Assembly: GCA_963708095.1 (NCBI GenBank)
Contig: OY970182.1
Location: 2,356,001 to 2,420,000 of the forward strand
Source of the DNA: JAJZVS01 sp963708095
Lineage (GTDB): Bacteria; Pseudomonadota; Alphaproteobacteria; Acetobacterales; Acetobacteraceae
DNA: 64,000 bases
Direction: 5' to 3'
Numbering within the stretch: the stretch's first letter is position 1; each line of letters starts with the position of its first letter. Below, one piece after another: positions 26,625 to 35,288 of the stretch. A program made the position numbers and the translations under genes. The notes under the pieces were generated by a model that saw only the letters and a program-made list of their open reading frames with translations, had not been told where the DNA came from and did no database searches.

Positions 26625-27083
26625 ATGTCGACTGGAATCACTGTTCTTGCGGCGGTGGCAGGAGATGCCATCGAATGGCAGACCCTCTGGGACGGATATT
26701 GTTTTGAACTCAACGCCAGCGTACCCTGAGCGGTGACAGCGGGCATCTGGCAGCGCATTCTTGCACCAAACGAGCCGGTCTGGTGTCTTCTTGCCTGCCG
26801 TCCTGAGGATGAGGTCGTGGGCCTGGCCAATTATAACCTCCATCCCCACACTCGGAGTCTTCGCTCCGTCTGCCATCTGGGGGACCTCTTCGTAACTACG
26901 GAAGCGCGTGGTACTGGCGCAGGGCGAGCGCTGATCGAGGGTCTGGCTGCGCTCGGCGAGACACACGACAGGCGGCGAGTCTACTGGCACACGCACGAGA
27001 GCAACTATCGCGCGCGATCCCTCTACGGCCGGCTTGCACAACGGACAGACTATATCCGCTACGATCGTGACATCGATGCATGA
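26625..27083 (+). pseudogene. GNAT acetyltransferase with an in-frame stop
   Basis: The frame from the ATG at 26625 reads a GNAT N-terminus (AVAGDAIEWQTLWDGYC). It meets TGA at 26727 and then continues in the same frame with AVTAGIWQRIL and the full acetyl-CoA-binding core (LFVTTEARGTGAGRALIEGL, VYWHTHESNYRARSLYGRL). The family reads straight through at this point, so one nonsense codon splits the gene. Restart at the GTG at 26733 could give a 116-residue fragment lacking the first helix and strand. The 280 bp after it (27084-27363) hold nothing recognisable. Confidence 0.75.
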
Positions 27084-27363
27084 CTGGAGGACGGGTCGGC
27101 GATTATAGTCATAGTACCGCGATCCGACCGGCTACCTGGTCGTTCGGTAACCGGCCGCGCGCATCAAAGAACAGCCTTGCTGATCACATACTATAGATTT
27201 GCCGGATCAGCCGCGCTACGACGGACGCCGGCTTGGGTCTGTGGCCGCGACGCCGGGGCAGTTCTGGGGTAGTCGGTGACCCACCGCTGTTGTCGGCCTT
27301 GCGGGTGGGGAACGGCGAATCGACCGCGGGCCGGAGCCGCTTTGCTGCTGGGCAAGGCGGCGC

Positions 27364-28311
27364 TCACACGCCGCCCTCCCCGAACCGCCACACTGGAATG
27401 CCGAGACCCCGGGCCTTGTCAGCAAGGTTCTCGCAGATGCCCGAGCCCGGGAAGACGATCACCCCGATCGGCATCGTCTCGAGCATCCGGTCATTCCGCT
27501 TGAACGGTGCCGCCTTGTTGTGCCGTGCCCATTCGGGCTTGAACGCGATCTGCGTGACGTTGCGGGAGTTTGCCCAGCAGGCGGCGATGCGTTCGGCCCC
27601 TCGCGGGGTGCCGCCGTGCAGCAGCACCATGTCGGCGTGCTTGCGATACACCCGGTCGAGCACCGCCCAGATGCGCCCGTGGTCGTTGAAATCGACCCCG
27701 CCGGCGAAGGCGATCCGCGGCCCGGCGGGCAGCAGCACCTCGGTCTCGGCGCGGCGCTTGGCAGCGATGAAGTCGCGGCTGTCGATCATCGCAGCGGTCA
27801 GGGCGCGGTGGTTGACCATCGATCCCGCACGCGGACGCCAGGCCGAGCCGGTGTGGCGTTCGAACAGCTCGGCGGCGTGGTCGCGGAGAAGCTCGAAGGC
27901 GTTGCGCCGCTCGATCAAGGTCAGCCCCTCGGCGATCAGGCGTTCCAGCTCGACCGAGCGGATTTCCGAGCCGTCCTGCTCCTGCTGGCTGTGGCGCTGC
28001 CGGTCCTCGTTGGCGTCGAGCTCGCGCTGCACGCGGTCCACCGTGCGGTGGAAGAGATTGACCTGCGACCAGAGCAGATCGGCGAGGTCGGGTTCCAGCC
28101 GCGTCTCGGAAAGGGTGGAGACGAGGGCGTCGAAGATGTCGGCCAGCGCGCCTTCGAGCCGTGCGGCCTCGGGCAGTGGACGCGGATCCGGGTCGTCCTG
28201 GTAGGGGCGATGGCCGTAGAGCTGCAGCTCGTCGAGCAGGCGGGCGGTCGGGGATGCGGCGTGGGCTGGCTCGGCATCGTCGTGGTGCCGGGTGAAGCGG
28301 TCGGTCGCCAT
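27364..28311 (-). CDS. DUF2493 (SLOG-like) family protein
   Basis: A 315-residue protein. The C-terminal about 120 residues carry the DUF2493 domain: RIAFAGGVDFNDHGRIWAVL, then MVLLHGGTPRGAERIAACWA and VIVFPGSGICENLADKA, a Rossmann-like nucleotide-binding fold related to the SLOG superfamily. The N-terminal half is helical with a predicted coiled coil. Common on alphaproteobacterial ICEs, function unknown. The start at 28311 is the first ATG after the structured leader. Confidence 0.88.
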   Translation of the reverse strand: MATDRFTRHHDDAEPAHAASPTARLLDELQLYGHRPYQDDPDPRPLPEAARLEGALADIFDALVSTLSETRLEPDLADLLWSQVNLFHRTVDRVQRELDANEDRQRHSQQEQDGSEIRSVELERLIAEGLTLIERRNAFELLRDHAAELFERHTGSAWRPRAGSMVNHRALTAAMIDSRDFIAAKRRAETEVLLPAGPRIAFAGGVDFNDHGRIWAVLDRVYRKHADMVLLHGGTPRGAERIAACWANSRNVTQIAFKPEWARHNKAAPFKRNDRMLETMPIGVIVFPGSGICENLADKARGLGIPVWRFGEGGV

Positions 28312-28431
28312 GATCGGTGTCCTCGTTCGGCTGGCCGCGCCCATCGCGGCCTTCACGGCGATCCCTTGGCCGGGGCCGGGCCGGGGCTGCACCGCCAAGC
28401 TCCGCGCGGGCGGCCGGAGCGCAGCGGAGGA

Positions 28432-28509
28432 CGGCGGGCGGCGGCTATTTTGCCTCGCGATGCAAAGCGCCCCTTCTGGGGCGCGGCGGAAAATAGTCAC
28501 CGCCCGCCG
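28432..28509 (-). promoter_or_regulatory. Structured 5' leader of DUF2493 (copy 2 of a shared hairpin)
   Basis: A 78-nt hairpin lies 121-198 nt upstream of the DUF2493 start. The outer stem pairs CGGCGGGCGG with CCGCCCGCCG and CTATTTT with AAAATAG across a 3-nt internal loop. The inner hairpin is GCGCCCC/GGGGCGC with a 4-nt loop. The flanks (GAGCGCAGCGGAGGACGGCG) and internal TTGCCTCGCGA match the leader of DUF736. Stem bases differ between copies but pairing is kept. Confidence 0.6.
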
Positions 28510-28635
28510 TTGCGTCCCCGGCCCGGTTCTGGCCCGATCGCCGCTCTCAGAAGGCCGTGGGCACGGCCCACTCCCGGACACGAGGCACAACGGCGACCGG
28601 CGGCGTTCTTCCGACACGAGGCGTTGCCAGGTCTC

Positions 28636-29487
28636 TCACGCTGAAGCCACAGGCTGCGTGCCGCCCGATGCAAAGCGCGCGGCACCCTCCGGGGTGAGCT
28701 GGACCCTCAGCCGTGCCAACAGAGCGTGGGCACCGAAGCGGCGCAGGTCGGCGTTGAAGTCGTTCGTCACCGGCCAGAGCATGCGCGCCTCGATCCCGGC
28801 CGCTTTGGCCCGGTCGCGCAGACGCTTCGCCGCATGACGCCCGGCCGCGTCGTTGTCGCGCGCGATGTAGAGGCGGCGCAGCGCCGGCGGCAGGATCAGG
28901 GCGGTGAGGTGGTTCGCCGAGAGCGCCGCCGCCATCGGCATGTCGGGCAAGACGCATCGCAGCGACAGCATTGTCTCGATGCCTTCGCCCGCGATCATGA
29001 CGTCGGACGCCGTGCCGAAGCGGACGGCGTTGCCGAGGAGATTGCCCAGCGCCCGGCGTGGTGTGGCGATCGGCGCCTTGCCGGCGCCGTCCCGGTCGAG
29101 CCAGGTTCGATGCACGCCGGTGATCGCGCCGGCGGCGTCGGTGACCGCGGTGATCAGCGCCGGCCAGGACTCACGGGGGGCAGCGTCATGCGCCCGGTAG
29201 AAGCAGCCGGGGTGGAAGCGGAGTGCCGGTATGTCGTCCAGGCGTGCGGTGATGCCACGGTTGCGGAGATAGGTTTCGGCCAGGGTCCCGACGATCGGAC
29301 GCGAAAGAGCGAACAGCCGCCGGGCCGAGTCCGACGATCCCGCTCGTGCCGGTGCGCGCGCCGGCTCCCGCTGCGGCAGTCCGAGGAAGGCCCGTGCCTC
29401 GCCCAGCGTATCGCCCAGGCGATCGAGACCACGGTTGAGCCGGATCAGGTCGAGCAGATCGCCATGCTGACCGGTTGCGGCGTCGGT
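28636..29487 (-). pseudogene. Toprim/DUF7146 gene, 3' part cut off by the RIT element
   Basis: This is the distal three quarters of a Toprim-domain gene. The frame is open from the element junction (TDAATGQHGDLLDLIR) to the stop at 28636 and includes the Toprim Glu (AGEGIETMLSL) and DxD (YIARDNDAAG) motifs. Its first 65 codons are at 35077-35273, 5.6 kb away. Joining the two at the shared ACCGA gives an uninterrupted frame (GKWTD-AATGQHGDLLD) matching the two intact paralogues. Toprim proteins of this type act in DNA metabolism, perhaps as primase-like enzymes. Confidence 0.85.
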
Positions 29488-29514
29488 CTTATGTGCAGTT
29501 GAACATAAGACCGA
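29483..29514. repeat. Left RIT junction: 12-bp palindrome
   Basis: TCGGTCTTATGT and ACATAAGACCGA form a perfect 12-bp inverted repeat around 8 nt. It includes the TCGGT target repeat at its outer edge. The right junction lacks this palindrome and reads directly from TTATGTTGCG into TCGGT. The structure looks like a tyrosine-recombinase core site. Confidence 0.6.
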
Positions 29515-30114
29515 TTATGTTGCGCGGCTGGTTATGTTGCGGTCCCGCGCTGGGCGGCGGTGTTGCGAGCGATCGGCGGCTTCTACGCAACATAACCTCA
29601 GCCCATCGGGGTGGGTCGCGTGATGCCCCGCGACGCTTCCGAACTGGCGCGTCGGCTCGCCCGCGACGCCGAGGCGGTCTGCCGCCATTACCTCTCCAAG
29701 GGACGACGCCAGGGCCGCTACTGGACGGTGGGCGACGTGCGCAACACGCCCGGCCGGTCGATGTTCGTGCGGCTGAGCGGGCCGGACTCCGGCCCCGGCG
29801 CCGCCGGGCGCTGGACCGATGCCGCCTCGGCCGAGCACGGCGATCTGCTCGACGTCATCCGCGAGAGCTGCGGGCTCATGCAGTTCCGCGAGGTCGCCGA
29901 CGAGGCGCGGCGCTTCCTCTCGCTGCCCCGCGCCGAACCGACGGCCGCGCCACTACCACCCGCCCCGCAGGGCTCGCCCGAAGCGGCGCGCAGGCTCTGG
30001 GCCATGGCCAAGCCGCTCGCCGGCACCTTGGCCGAGACTTACCTTCACGCCCGCGGGATCAACGATCTGAGGGGCTGTGAGACCCTCCGCTTCCACCCGC
30101 GCTGCTGGTATCGC
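29509..30114. repeat. 606-bp inverted repeat, left copy
   Basis: By reading, identical to the reverse complement of 34477-35082. It covers the RIT terminal region (about 110 bp) and the first about 164 codons of the Toprim gene, ending abruptly after the codons for HPRCWYR. Beyond that point the two genes diverge strongly. Confidence 0.85.
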
Positions 30115-30666
30115 CCGGAGGAGCATGCGCCGACCGAGACCTGGCCGGCGATGATCGCCGCCGTGACTGACCTTTCCGGCGCCATCACCGGCGTGCATCG
30201 CACCTGGCTTGCCCGGGACGGCTCGGCCAAGGCGCCGATCGACACGCCACGACGAGCCATGGGTGGTCTCCTCGGCCATGCCGTCCGGTTCGGAACGGCC
30301 GGCGACGTCCTCGCGGCCGGCGAAGGCATCGAGACGATGCTGTCGCTGTTGTGCGCGCTGCCCGCCATGCCCATGGCGGCGGCCCTGTCGGCCAGCCATC
30401 TCGCCGTTCTCGAGTTCCCGTCGGCGCTCCGTCGGCTCTACATCGCCCGCGACGGCGACACCGCGGGCGACATAGCCGCCGCGGCGCTCACCGAGCGAGC
30501 CGAAGCCGCTGGCGTCGAGGCGCTGGTCCTCTCCCCGCAACGGGACGACTTCAACGAGGACCTGCGCGCGTTCGGCCTCAGCGCCGTTCGCGCATCGGTG
30601 CGCACCCAGCTCGCGCCGCACGATGCGGTCCGCTTCATGCGCCGGAGGATGGCCAGGACGGGGTGA
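29623..30666 (+). CDS. Toprim/DUF7146 protein, paralogue 1 inside the RIT element
   Basis: A 347-residue intact protein. The N-terminal domain (about residues 1-110, with a CRHYLSKGRRQGRYW motif) is followed by a linker and a Toprim domain with the Glu in AGEGIETMLSL (about 230) and DxD in YIARDGDTAG (about 275). It is convergent with the recombinase genes. Its first about 164 residues are identical to paralogue 2, while the rest has diverged. It may supply the function lost by interruption of the outer gene. Confidence 0.85.
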   Translation: MPRDASELARRLARDAEAVCRHYLSKGRRQGRYWTVGDVRNTPGRSMFVRLSGPDSGPGAAGRWTDAASAEHGDLLDVIRESCGLMQFREVADEARRFLSLPRAEPTAAPLPPAPQGSPEAARRLWAMAKPLAGTLAETYLHARGINDLRGCETLRFHPRCWYRPEEHAPTETWPAMIAAVTDLSGAITGVHRTWLARDGSAKAPIDTPRRAMGGLLGHAVRFGTAGDVLAAGEGIETMLSLLCALPAMPMAAALSASHLAVLEFPSALRRLYIARDGDTAGDIAAAALTERAEAAGVEALVLSPQRDDFNEDLRAFGLSAVRASVRTQLAPHDAVRFMRRRMARTG

Positions 30667-30691
30667 CCGATGCCGGCACCCCGTCCCCAAC

Positions 30692-31687
30692 TCACAAGGC
30701 CTTCAGGAAGGCCATGAGATCCTTGTCCTCCTTCCATGAGCGAGCGGGCCGTGGCTGTCCCACTTCGCAGAGCGCAACAGCGTTGGCTTTCAGCGTGAGG
30801 TCGATCTCGGCATAAATATTGGTCGTGCTGATCGAGACGTGTCCGAGCCAAGCGCGGATGGTGTTGATGTCCACGCCGGCGAGGACCAAGTGGCAGGCCG
30901 TTGTGTGCCGGATCACGTGCGGGGTTATCGTTCGGCCGGCCAGTTCCGGGACTTGGGCCGCACAGCGCTCGATCAGGCGGTAGACCCCGAAGCGGGTAAA
31001 CGGCGTCCCGAGCCGGCTGACGAACACGGAGTCTTCGCCCGCACGACCGATGATCTCGTCCATCAGGACGCGCTCGGTTTCCGGCCACAGCGGACACTGG
31101 CGCGTCCTACCGCCCTTACCGTGCAAGTTGGCCAGATCGTGCCCGCCGTTCCGCGACCCGATTTGCAGATCGCGCACCCTCAGCTGGGTGGCTTCGGAGA
31201 CTCTTGCGCCGGTGTTGTAGAGGAAGAGCAGAAGCGCGTACTCGCTCCGGCCGCGCCGGGTCTTGCGGTCGGGCGTCGCCAGCATCGCCTCCATCTCCGC
31301 CCGTGTCAGCCATCCGACTGGCGGCGGCATAGACCTCTTCGACGCGATGGCCCGGATGTGACCGCACCACTCGACAAGGGTCGGATCCCGGCTGCCGACG
31401 AAGCGCGCGAACGCCCGGATGGCGGCAAGCCGCTGATTGCGGGTCCGCGCGGAGCAACCTCGATCCGTCTCGAGATGAGCGAGGAACTGCAGCACGTGTC
31501 CGGACGTGAGGTCCGATACGGCCAGCCGGTCCACGGGCTTGCGCGCTTTCCGGCTGACGAAGGGCAGCAACAGGCTGAAGGTGTCGCGGTAGCTTTTGCG
31601 GGTGTTCCGGGCGAGATTGCGTTCAGTGACGATGTGCTCGGTGAGGAACCGGCGGAGCCAGGGGCCGAGGATTGAGAGGTCAGGCAT
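30692..31687 (-). CDS. RIT tyrosine recombinase, third gene
   Basis: A 331-residue phage-integrase-family recombinase. An N-terminal SAM-like domain (about residues 5-95) precedes the catalytic domain with Arg in NTGARVSEATQL, HxxR in HVIRHTTACH, the WLGH motif and the Tyr in TTNIYAEID, so the active-site set is complete. It overlaps the second recombinase gene by 8 nt. The start MPDLSILGP is chosen over one 18 nt earlier. Confidence 0.9.
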   Translation of the reverse strand: MPDLSILGPWLRRFLTEHIVTERNLARNTRKSYRDTFSLLLPFVSRKARKPVDRLAVSDLTSGHVLQFLAHLETDRGCSARTRNQRLAAIRAFARFVGSRDPTLVEWCGHIRAIASKRSMPPPVGWLTRAEMEAMLATPDRKTRRGRSEYALLLFLYNTGARVSEATQLRVRDLQIGSRNGGHDLANLHGKGGRTRQCPLWPETERVLMDEIIGRAGEDSVFVSRLGTPFTRFGVYRLIERCAAQVPELAGRTITPHVIRHTTACHLVLAGVDINTIRAWLGHVSISTTNIYAEIDLTLKANAVALCEVGQPRPARSWKEDKDLMAFLKAL

Positions 31688-32630
31688 GCCGACCTCCCGC
31701 CGCATAGTGGGCGAACCGCAGCGACGCCTGTTCCAGCAGCTCCGGCGTCATCGACAGATAGACCTTCGTGCCCTCCAGATCGGCGTGACCGAGATAGGTG
31801 GAGAGCACCGGCAGCAGCCGTTGCACATCGGCGCCCTGCCGATACCAGCTCGTCAGGCGATGGACAGCGAAGCTGTGACGAAGATCGTGCAGCCGCGGGA
31901 TTGTCCGGCCGCCTGCCGCGCGGTGGACCCCGGCGACGCGCCGCAGCGCGTCGAACGCGGCCTGCACGGTGCTGCTCGCGAGCCGCGTTCCATCCTGGTT
32001 CGCCAAGAGCAACGCATTCTGGCCGTCCACAAGCCCGGCTTGCCGGTGCTGGGACACGTGGCTGTCCAGCACCGCGGCAAGCTGTGCCCCGACCGGGACC
32101 AGCCGGCTCTTGTAGAACTTCGTGGCCCGGATGGTCAGGACGGCGTTCGCCAGATCGACGTCGGCCAAGGTGAGGCGAGTCGCCTCCCCGAAGCGTAACC
32201 CCGCGCCGTACAGCACGAGAAGCAAGGTGCGGAACGTCGCCGCATCCAGCTGAACCGCGCCGCGCCGGCTTGCCTCCAGGGTCGCGGGATCGAAGAGGCG
32301 CGCAAGCTCATCGCGCGAGTAGATGTAGGGCGGCGCCCGGACGGGCGATCTCGGCGCATCGTCCGGCATCGGCCAGTGAGTGGCGTGGCCGCGGCTGATC
32401 GCGTGACGCCAGAAGCCGGCAAGCGCGTAGTACTTGTTCTCGCGGTGACGCGTTGGCGGGCCCTCGCCCGCCAGGTAGGCGAGGAGCTGCCCCGTGGTGA
32501 TCGCGTCGCAGGCGGCGTCGCCATCGGCGTGGTCGAGGAAGCGGCGCAGGAGATTCGCCGCGGTCGTGTACTTCGCGCCGTGAGCCCGTCGCCATAGGAT
32601 ATATCGCTCGATTGCCTCACGCAGGATCAT
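31680..32630 (-). CDS. RIT tyrosine recombinase, second gene
   Basis: A 316-residue recombinase. The ATG overlaps the first recombinase stop as ATGA. Catalytic motifs: GAGLRFGEATRL (Arg), HDLRHSFAVH (HxxR), YLGHADLEGTKVYL (His and Tyr). The set is complete. All three recombinases of an RIT element are expected to be needed together, each with a distinct role that is not known. Confidence 0.9.
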   Translation of the reverse strand: MILREAIERYILWRRAHGAKYTTAANLLRRFLDHADGDAACDAITTGQLLAYLAGEGPPTRHRENKYYALAGFWRHAISRGHATHWPMPDDAPRSPVRAPPYIYSRDELARLFDPATLEASRRGAVQLDAATFRTLLLVLYGAGLRFGEATRLTLADVDLANAVLTIRATKFYKSRLVPVGAQLAAVLDSHVSQHRQAGLVDGQNALLLANQDGTRLASSTVQAAFDALRRVAGVHRAAGGRTIPRLHDLRHSFAVHRLTSWYRQGADVQRLLPVLSTYLGHADLEGTKVYLSMTPELLEQASLRFAHYAAGGRHA

Positions 32631-33874
32631 ACAAGGCCCTCCAGGTCGAGAGCGGCCACCTCGCGAAGCGCGACGAGGTCGACCTTGGCGTAGATCGTGG
32701 TGGAGGACGGATCGCGATGGCCGAGGAAGTCCCCGATCACCTTCATCGACGTGCCCTGATCCAGCAGATGCTGGGCCGCCGCATGCCGCAGGGCGTGGGC
32801 GCCGCGTCGGCCGGTGACGACGCCGATGCCCGCCAGCCGGTCGCGGACCATCTTGCCCAGGGCTTTTCGGTCGAGCGGCCGGATCGGCGCATGCATCGTG
32901 AAGAAGAGGCTGCGTCCGAAGCCGGACGGCCGCGCCTCCCTGATGTAGCGCAGGATGGCATGGCCCACGCCCTGCGACAGCGGCCACAGATGGGTTCGGC
33001 CCGGTTTCGGGCAGCGGACCCGAAGCATGGCGTTCTCCCAGTCCAGATCGTCCAGCCGCAGGCCGCCGACCTCTCCGGTCCGAAGCCCGTACCCGATGAA
33101 CAGCATCAGGATAGCCCGGTCGCGCCTGTCGACCGGGCGATCACCTCCAACCGACGCCAGCAGGCGCACGACATCCTCGCGCGGCAGCCCCTTCGGCACG
33201 GTCTCGTCGGCCATGAACCGGGGCGCCATGATCCCTGCTGCGACGCCCGCTCGGCACCAGCCGCGCGTCTCGGCGAACAAGAAGAAGGCCCTCAGACGCT
33301 GCGCATAATCGTGTCTCGTACGGCGGCCCCAGGCGCCTCGCCCGAGCTCCGTCGCTACGGCATCGTCGATGTCGGTCATTCCTACGGCAATCAGCGGTGT
33401 GCCTCTTCCCGCCAGCCATAGGAAGAAGCGGTCGGCAGCCCGACAATAGTCGTGCACGGTCGCCGCAGAGAGACCGCGTTCCTCGCGCATCCACCGCTCG
33501 AAGGCGCGGACCTCGGCGTCATGCGGATGGCGACGGTCGTCGGGTTCATCAAGCCAGCCCAGGAAGGCGAGCCATCGAACACCGTGGCTGACGAAGCGGT
33601 CGCGCGTCTTGGGCGACGCGGTCCGATCGCAGCGGCGTCCCCTCGGCTGCGACCACAGCACTGCAGCAGCCTCGATCTGCGACGGACTTACCCGCTCGCC
33701 ATCTTCAAGGTCCAGAAGGCGCACCAGGCTCAGCTGATCGTTGGCGCACTTTCGCAGGGTCGATCGCCTCGCGCCGGTCGCCTTGAGATGAACGAGGTAT
33801 CGTTCCCGCTGCTCCGCGAGCGGCGCTGCGCGATACCTCTTGGCGGTGTGGGGGAAGAAGATGTCGTCGAACAC
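32627..33874 (-). CDS. RIT tyrosine recombinase, first gene
   Basis: A 415-residue recombinase, the largest of the trio. I chose the GTG at 33874 because GGAGG lies 5 nt upstream; earlier in-frame GTG codons lack one and would run into the Toprim gene. Motifs: YGLRTGEVGGL (Arg), HALRHAAAQH (HxxR), FLGHRDPSSTTIYAKVD (His, Tyr). It is first in transcription, 56 nt after the Toprim paralogue 2 stop, so it may share that gene's promoter. Confidence 0.88.
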   Translation of the reverse strand: MFDDIFFPHTAKRYRAAPLAEQRERYLVHLKATGARRSTLRKCANDQLSLVRLLDLEDGERVSPSQIEAAAVLWSQPRGRRCDRTASPKTRDRFVSHGVRWLAFLGWLDEPDDRRHPHDAEVRAFERWMREERGLSAATVHDYCRAADRFFLWLAGRGTPLIAVGMTDIDDAVATELGRGAWGRRTRHDYAQRLRAFFLFAETRGWCRAGVAAGIMAPRFMADETVPKGLPREDVVRLLASVGGDRPVDRRDRAILMLFIGYGLRTGEVGGLRLDDLDWENAMLRVRCPKPGRTHLWPLSQGVGHAILRYIREARPSGFGRSLFFTMHAPIRPLDRKALGKMVRDRLAGIGVVTGRRGAHALRHAAAQHLLDQGTSMKVIGDFLGHRDPSSTTIYAKVDLVALREVAALDLEGLV

Positions 33875-33930
33875 GTTGGCCTCCACGTTGTTGAAGGCTT
33901 GAGCTTCTCGACGGAGCGGGACGGCGGAAG

Positions 33931-34968
33931 CTATGTTGATCGCACGCGAGGCCTTTCGTCCGGCGCGAGCTGGACGCACAGTCCGTTCCTCAGCACCTCG
34001 GCGCCGAGCTGGCGCAGGTCTTCGTTGAAGTCGTTCAGCGCTGGCACGAGCGTCAGCGCCTCGACACCAGCGGCACGCGCGCGGTCGGCCAGGGTCTCCA
34101 CCGCACGGTGTCCTGCGGGATCATCGTCCCGCGCGAGGTAGAGCCGTCGTAATCCGGCGGGCAGTTCGAGCGCGGCGAGGTGGTTGGCCGAGAGCGCGGC
34201 CGCCGCCGGCATCGAGGGCATGACCTGCCGAAGCGAGAGGATCGTTTCCAGCCCTTCTCCTGCGATCAAGACGTCGACCGCGCGGCCGAACCGGACGGCG
34301 TTGCCAAGCAGCAGGCCCATGGCGCGGCGGGGCGTCGAGACCGGTGCTTTGCAGGCGGACCCTGGATCCAGCCAGGTGCGGTGCGCACCGGTCATCGCGC
34401 CATCGAGCGCCGTGACCGCCGCGATCAGCGCGGGCCAGGCATCCCGAGCCCGGTCACGGAGGTCGTCATCGTCGCCGCGATACCAGCAGCGCGGGTGGAA
34501 GCGGAGGGTCTCACAGCCCCTCAGATCGTTGATCCCGCGGGCGTGAAGGTAAGTCTCGGCCAAGGTGCCGGCGAGCGGCTTGGCCATGGCCCAGAGCCTG
34601 CGCGCCGCTTCGGGCGAGCCCTGCGGGGCGGGTGGTAGTGGCGCGGCCGTCGGTTCGGCGCGGGGCAGCGAGAGGAAGCGCCGCGCCTCGTCGGCGACCT
34701 CGCGGAACTGCATGAGCCCGCAGCTCTCGCGGATGACGTCGAGCAGATCGCCGTGCTCGGCCGAGGCGGCATCGGTCCAGCGCCCGGCGGCGCCGGGGCC
34801 GGAGTCCGGCCCGCTCAGCCGCACGAACATCGACCGGCCGGGCGTGTTGCGCACGTCGCCCACCGTCCAGTAGCGGCCCTGGCGTCGTCCCTTGGAGAGG
34901 TAATGGCGGCAGACCGCCTCGGCGTCGCGGGCGAGCCGACGCGCCAGTTCGGAAGCGTCGCGGGGCAT
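33931..34968 (-). CDS. Toprim/DUF7146 protein, paralogue 2 inside the RIT element
   Basis: A 345-residue intact protein with the same layout as paralogue 1: Toprim Glu in AGEGLETILSL and DxD in YLARDDDPAG. The N-terminal about 164 residues are identical to paralogue 1; the remainder differs throughout, so recombination or copying joined one front half to two different back halves. It is co-oriented with and just upstream of the recombinase trio. Confidence 0.85.
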   Translation of the reverse strand: MPRDASELARRLARDAEAVCRHYLSKGRRQGRYWTVGDVRNTPGRSMFVRLSGPDSGPGAAGRWTDAASAEHGDLLDVIRESCGLMQFREVADEARRFLSLPRAEPTAAPLPPAPQGSPEAARRLWAMAKPLAGTLAETYLHARGINDLRGCETLRFHPRCWYRGDDDDLRDRARDAWPALIAAVTALDGAMTGAHRTWLDPGSACKAPVSTPRRAMGLLLGNAVRFGRAVDVLIAGEGLETILSLRQVMPSMPAAAALSANHLAALELPAGLRRLYLARDDDPAGHRAVETLADRARAAGVEALTLVPALNDFNEDLRQLGAEVLRNGLCVQLAPDERPRVRST

Positions 34969-35082
34969 CACGCGACCCACCCCGATGGGCTGAGGTTATG
35001 TTGCGTAGAAGCCGCCGATCGCTCGCAACACCGCCGCCCAGCGCGGGACCGCAACATAACCAGCCGCGCAACATAATCGGTC
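34477..35082. repeat. 606-bp inverted repeat, right copy
   Basis: The reverse complement of 29509-30114, ending after the same codons (HPRCWYR) inside Toprim paralogue 2. At its outer edge it includes the RIT right end and the shared GACCGA of the target gene. Confidence 0.85.
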
Positions 35083-35273
35083 CATTTGCCGGCGGCACCC
35101 CGGCCGGAGTCCGGCCCGGTCAGCCGCACGAACAGGCTGCGGCCCGGCGTGTTCTGGACATCGCCGACCAGCCAGTAGCGGCCTTGGCGGCGGCCGTTGG
35201 AGAGGTAGTGGCGGCACACCGCCTCGGCCTTGCGCGCGAGGCGGTGTGCCAGTTCGGCGGCGGACCCGGACAT
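35077..35273 (-). pseudogene. Toprim/DUF7146 gene, 5' part cut off by the RIT element
   Basis: The first 65 codons of the interrupted Toprim gene (MSGSAAELAHRLARKAEAVC and on, to GKWTD). It starts 15 nt downstream of the strawberry-notch helicase stop, so it was the next gene of that operon. After the junction the frame runs into RIT sequence and would add unrelated residues. The 3' part is at 28636-29487. Confidence 0.85.
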
Positions 35274-35288
35274 GGAGCAACTCCACCG

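Larger units (their letters stand above)
29488..35076. mobile_element. Composite recombinase-in-trio (RIT) element inserted in a Toprim gene
   Basis: A 5,589-bp insertion holds three overlapping tyrosine-recombinase genes, the hallmark of RIT elements, between two oppositely oriented Toprim genes. It is flanked by a 5-bp direct repeat, TCGGT (29483-29487 and 35077-35081). The ends are CTTATGTGC (left) and, on the other strand, TTATGTTGCGC (right). Sub-terminal TTATGTTGCG motifs recur at 29515, 29532 and inverted at 29586. Removing the element and one TCGGT restores the reading frame of the interrupted gene. Confidence 0.85.
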
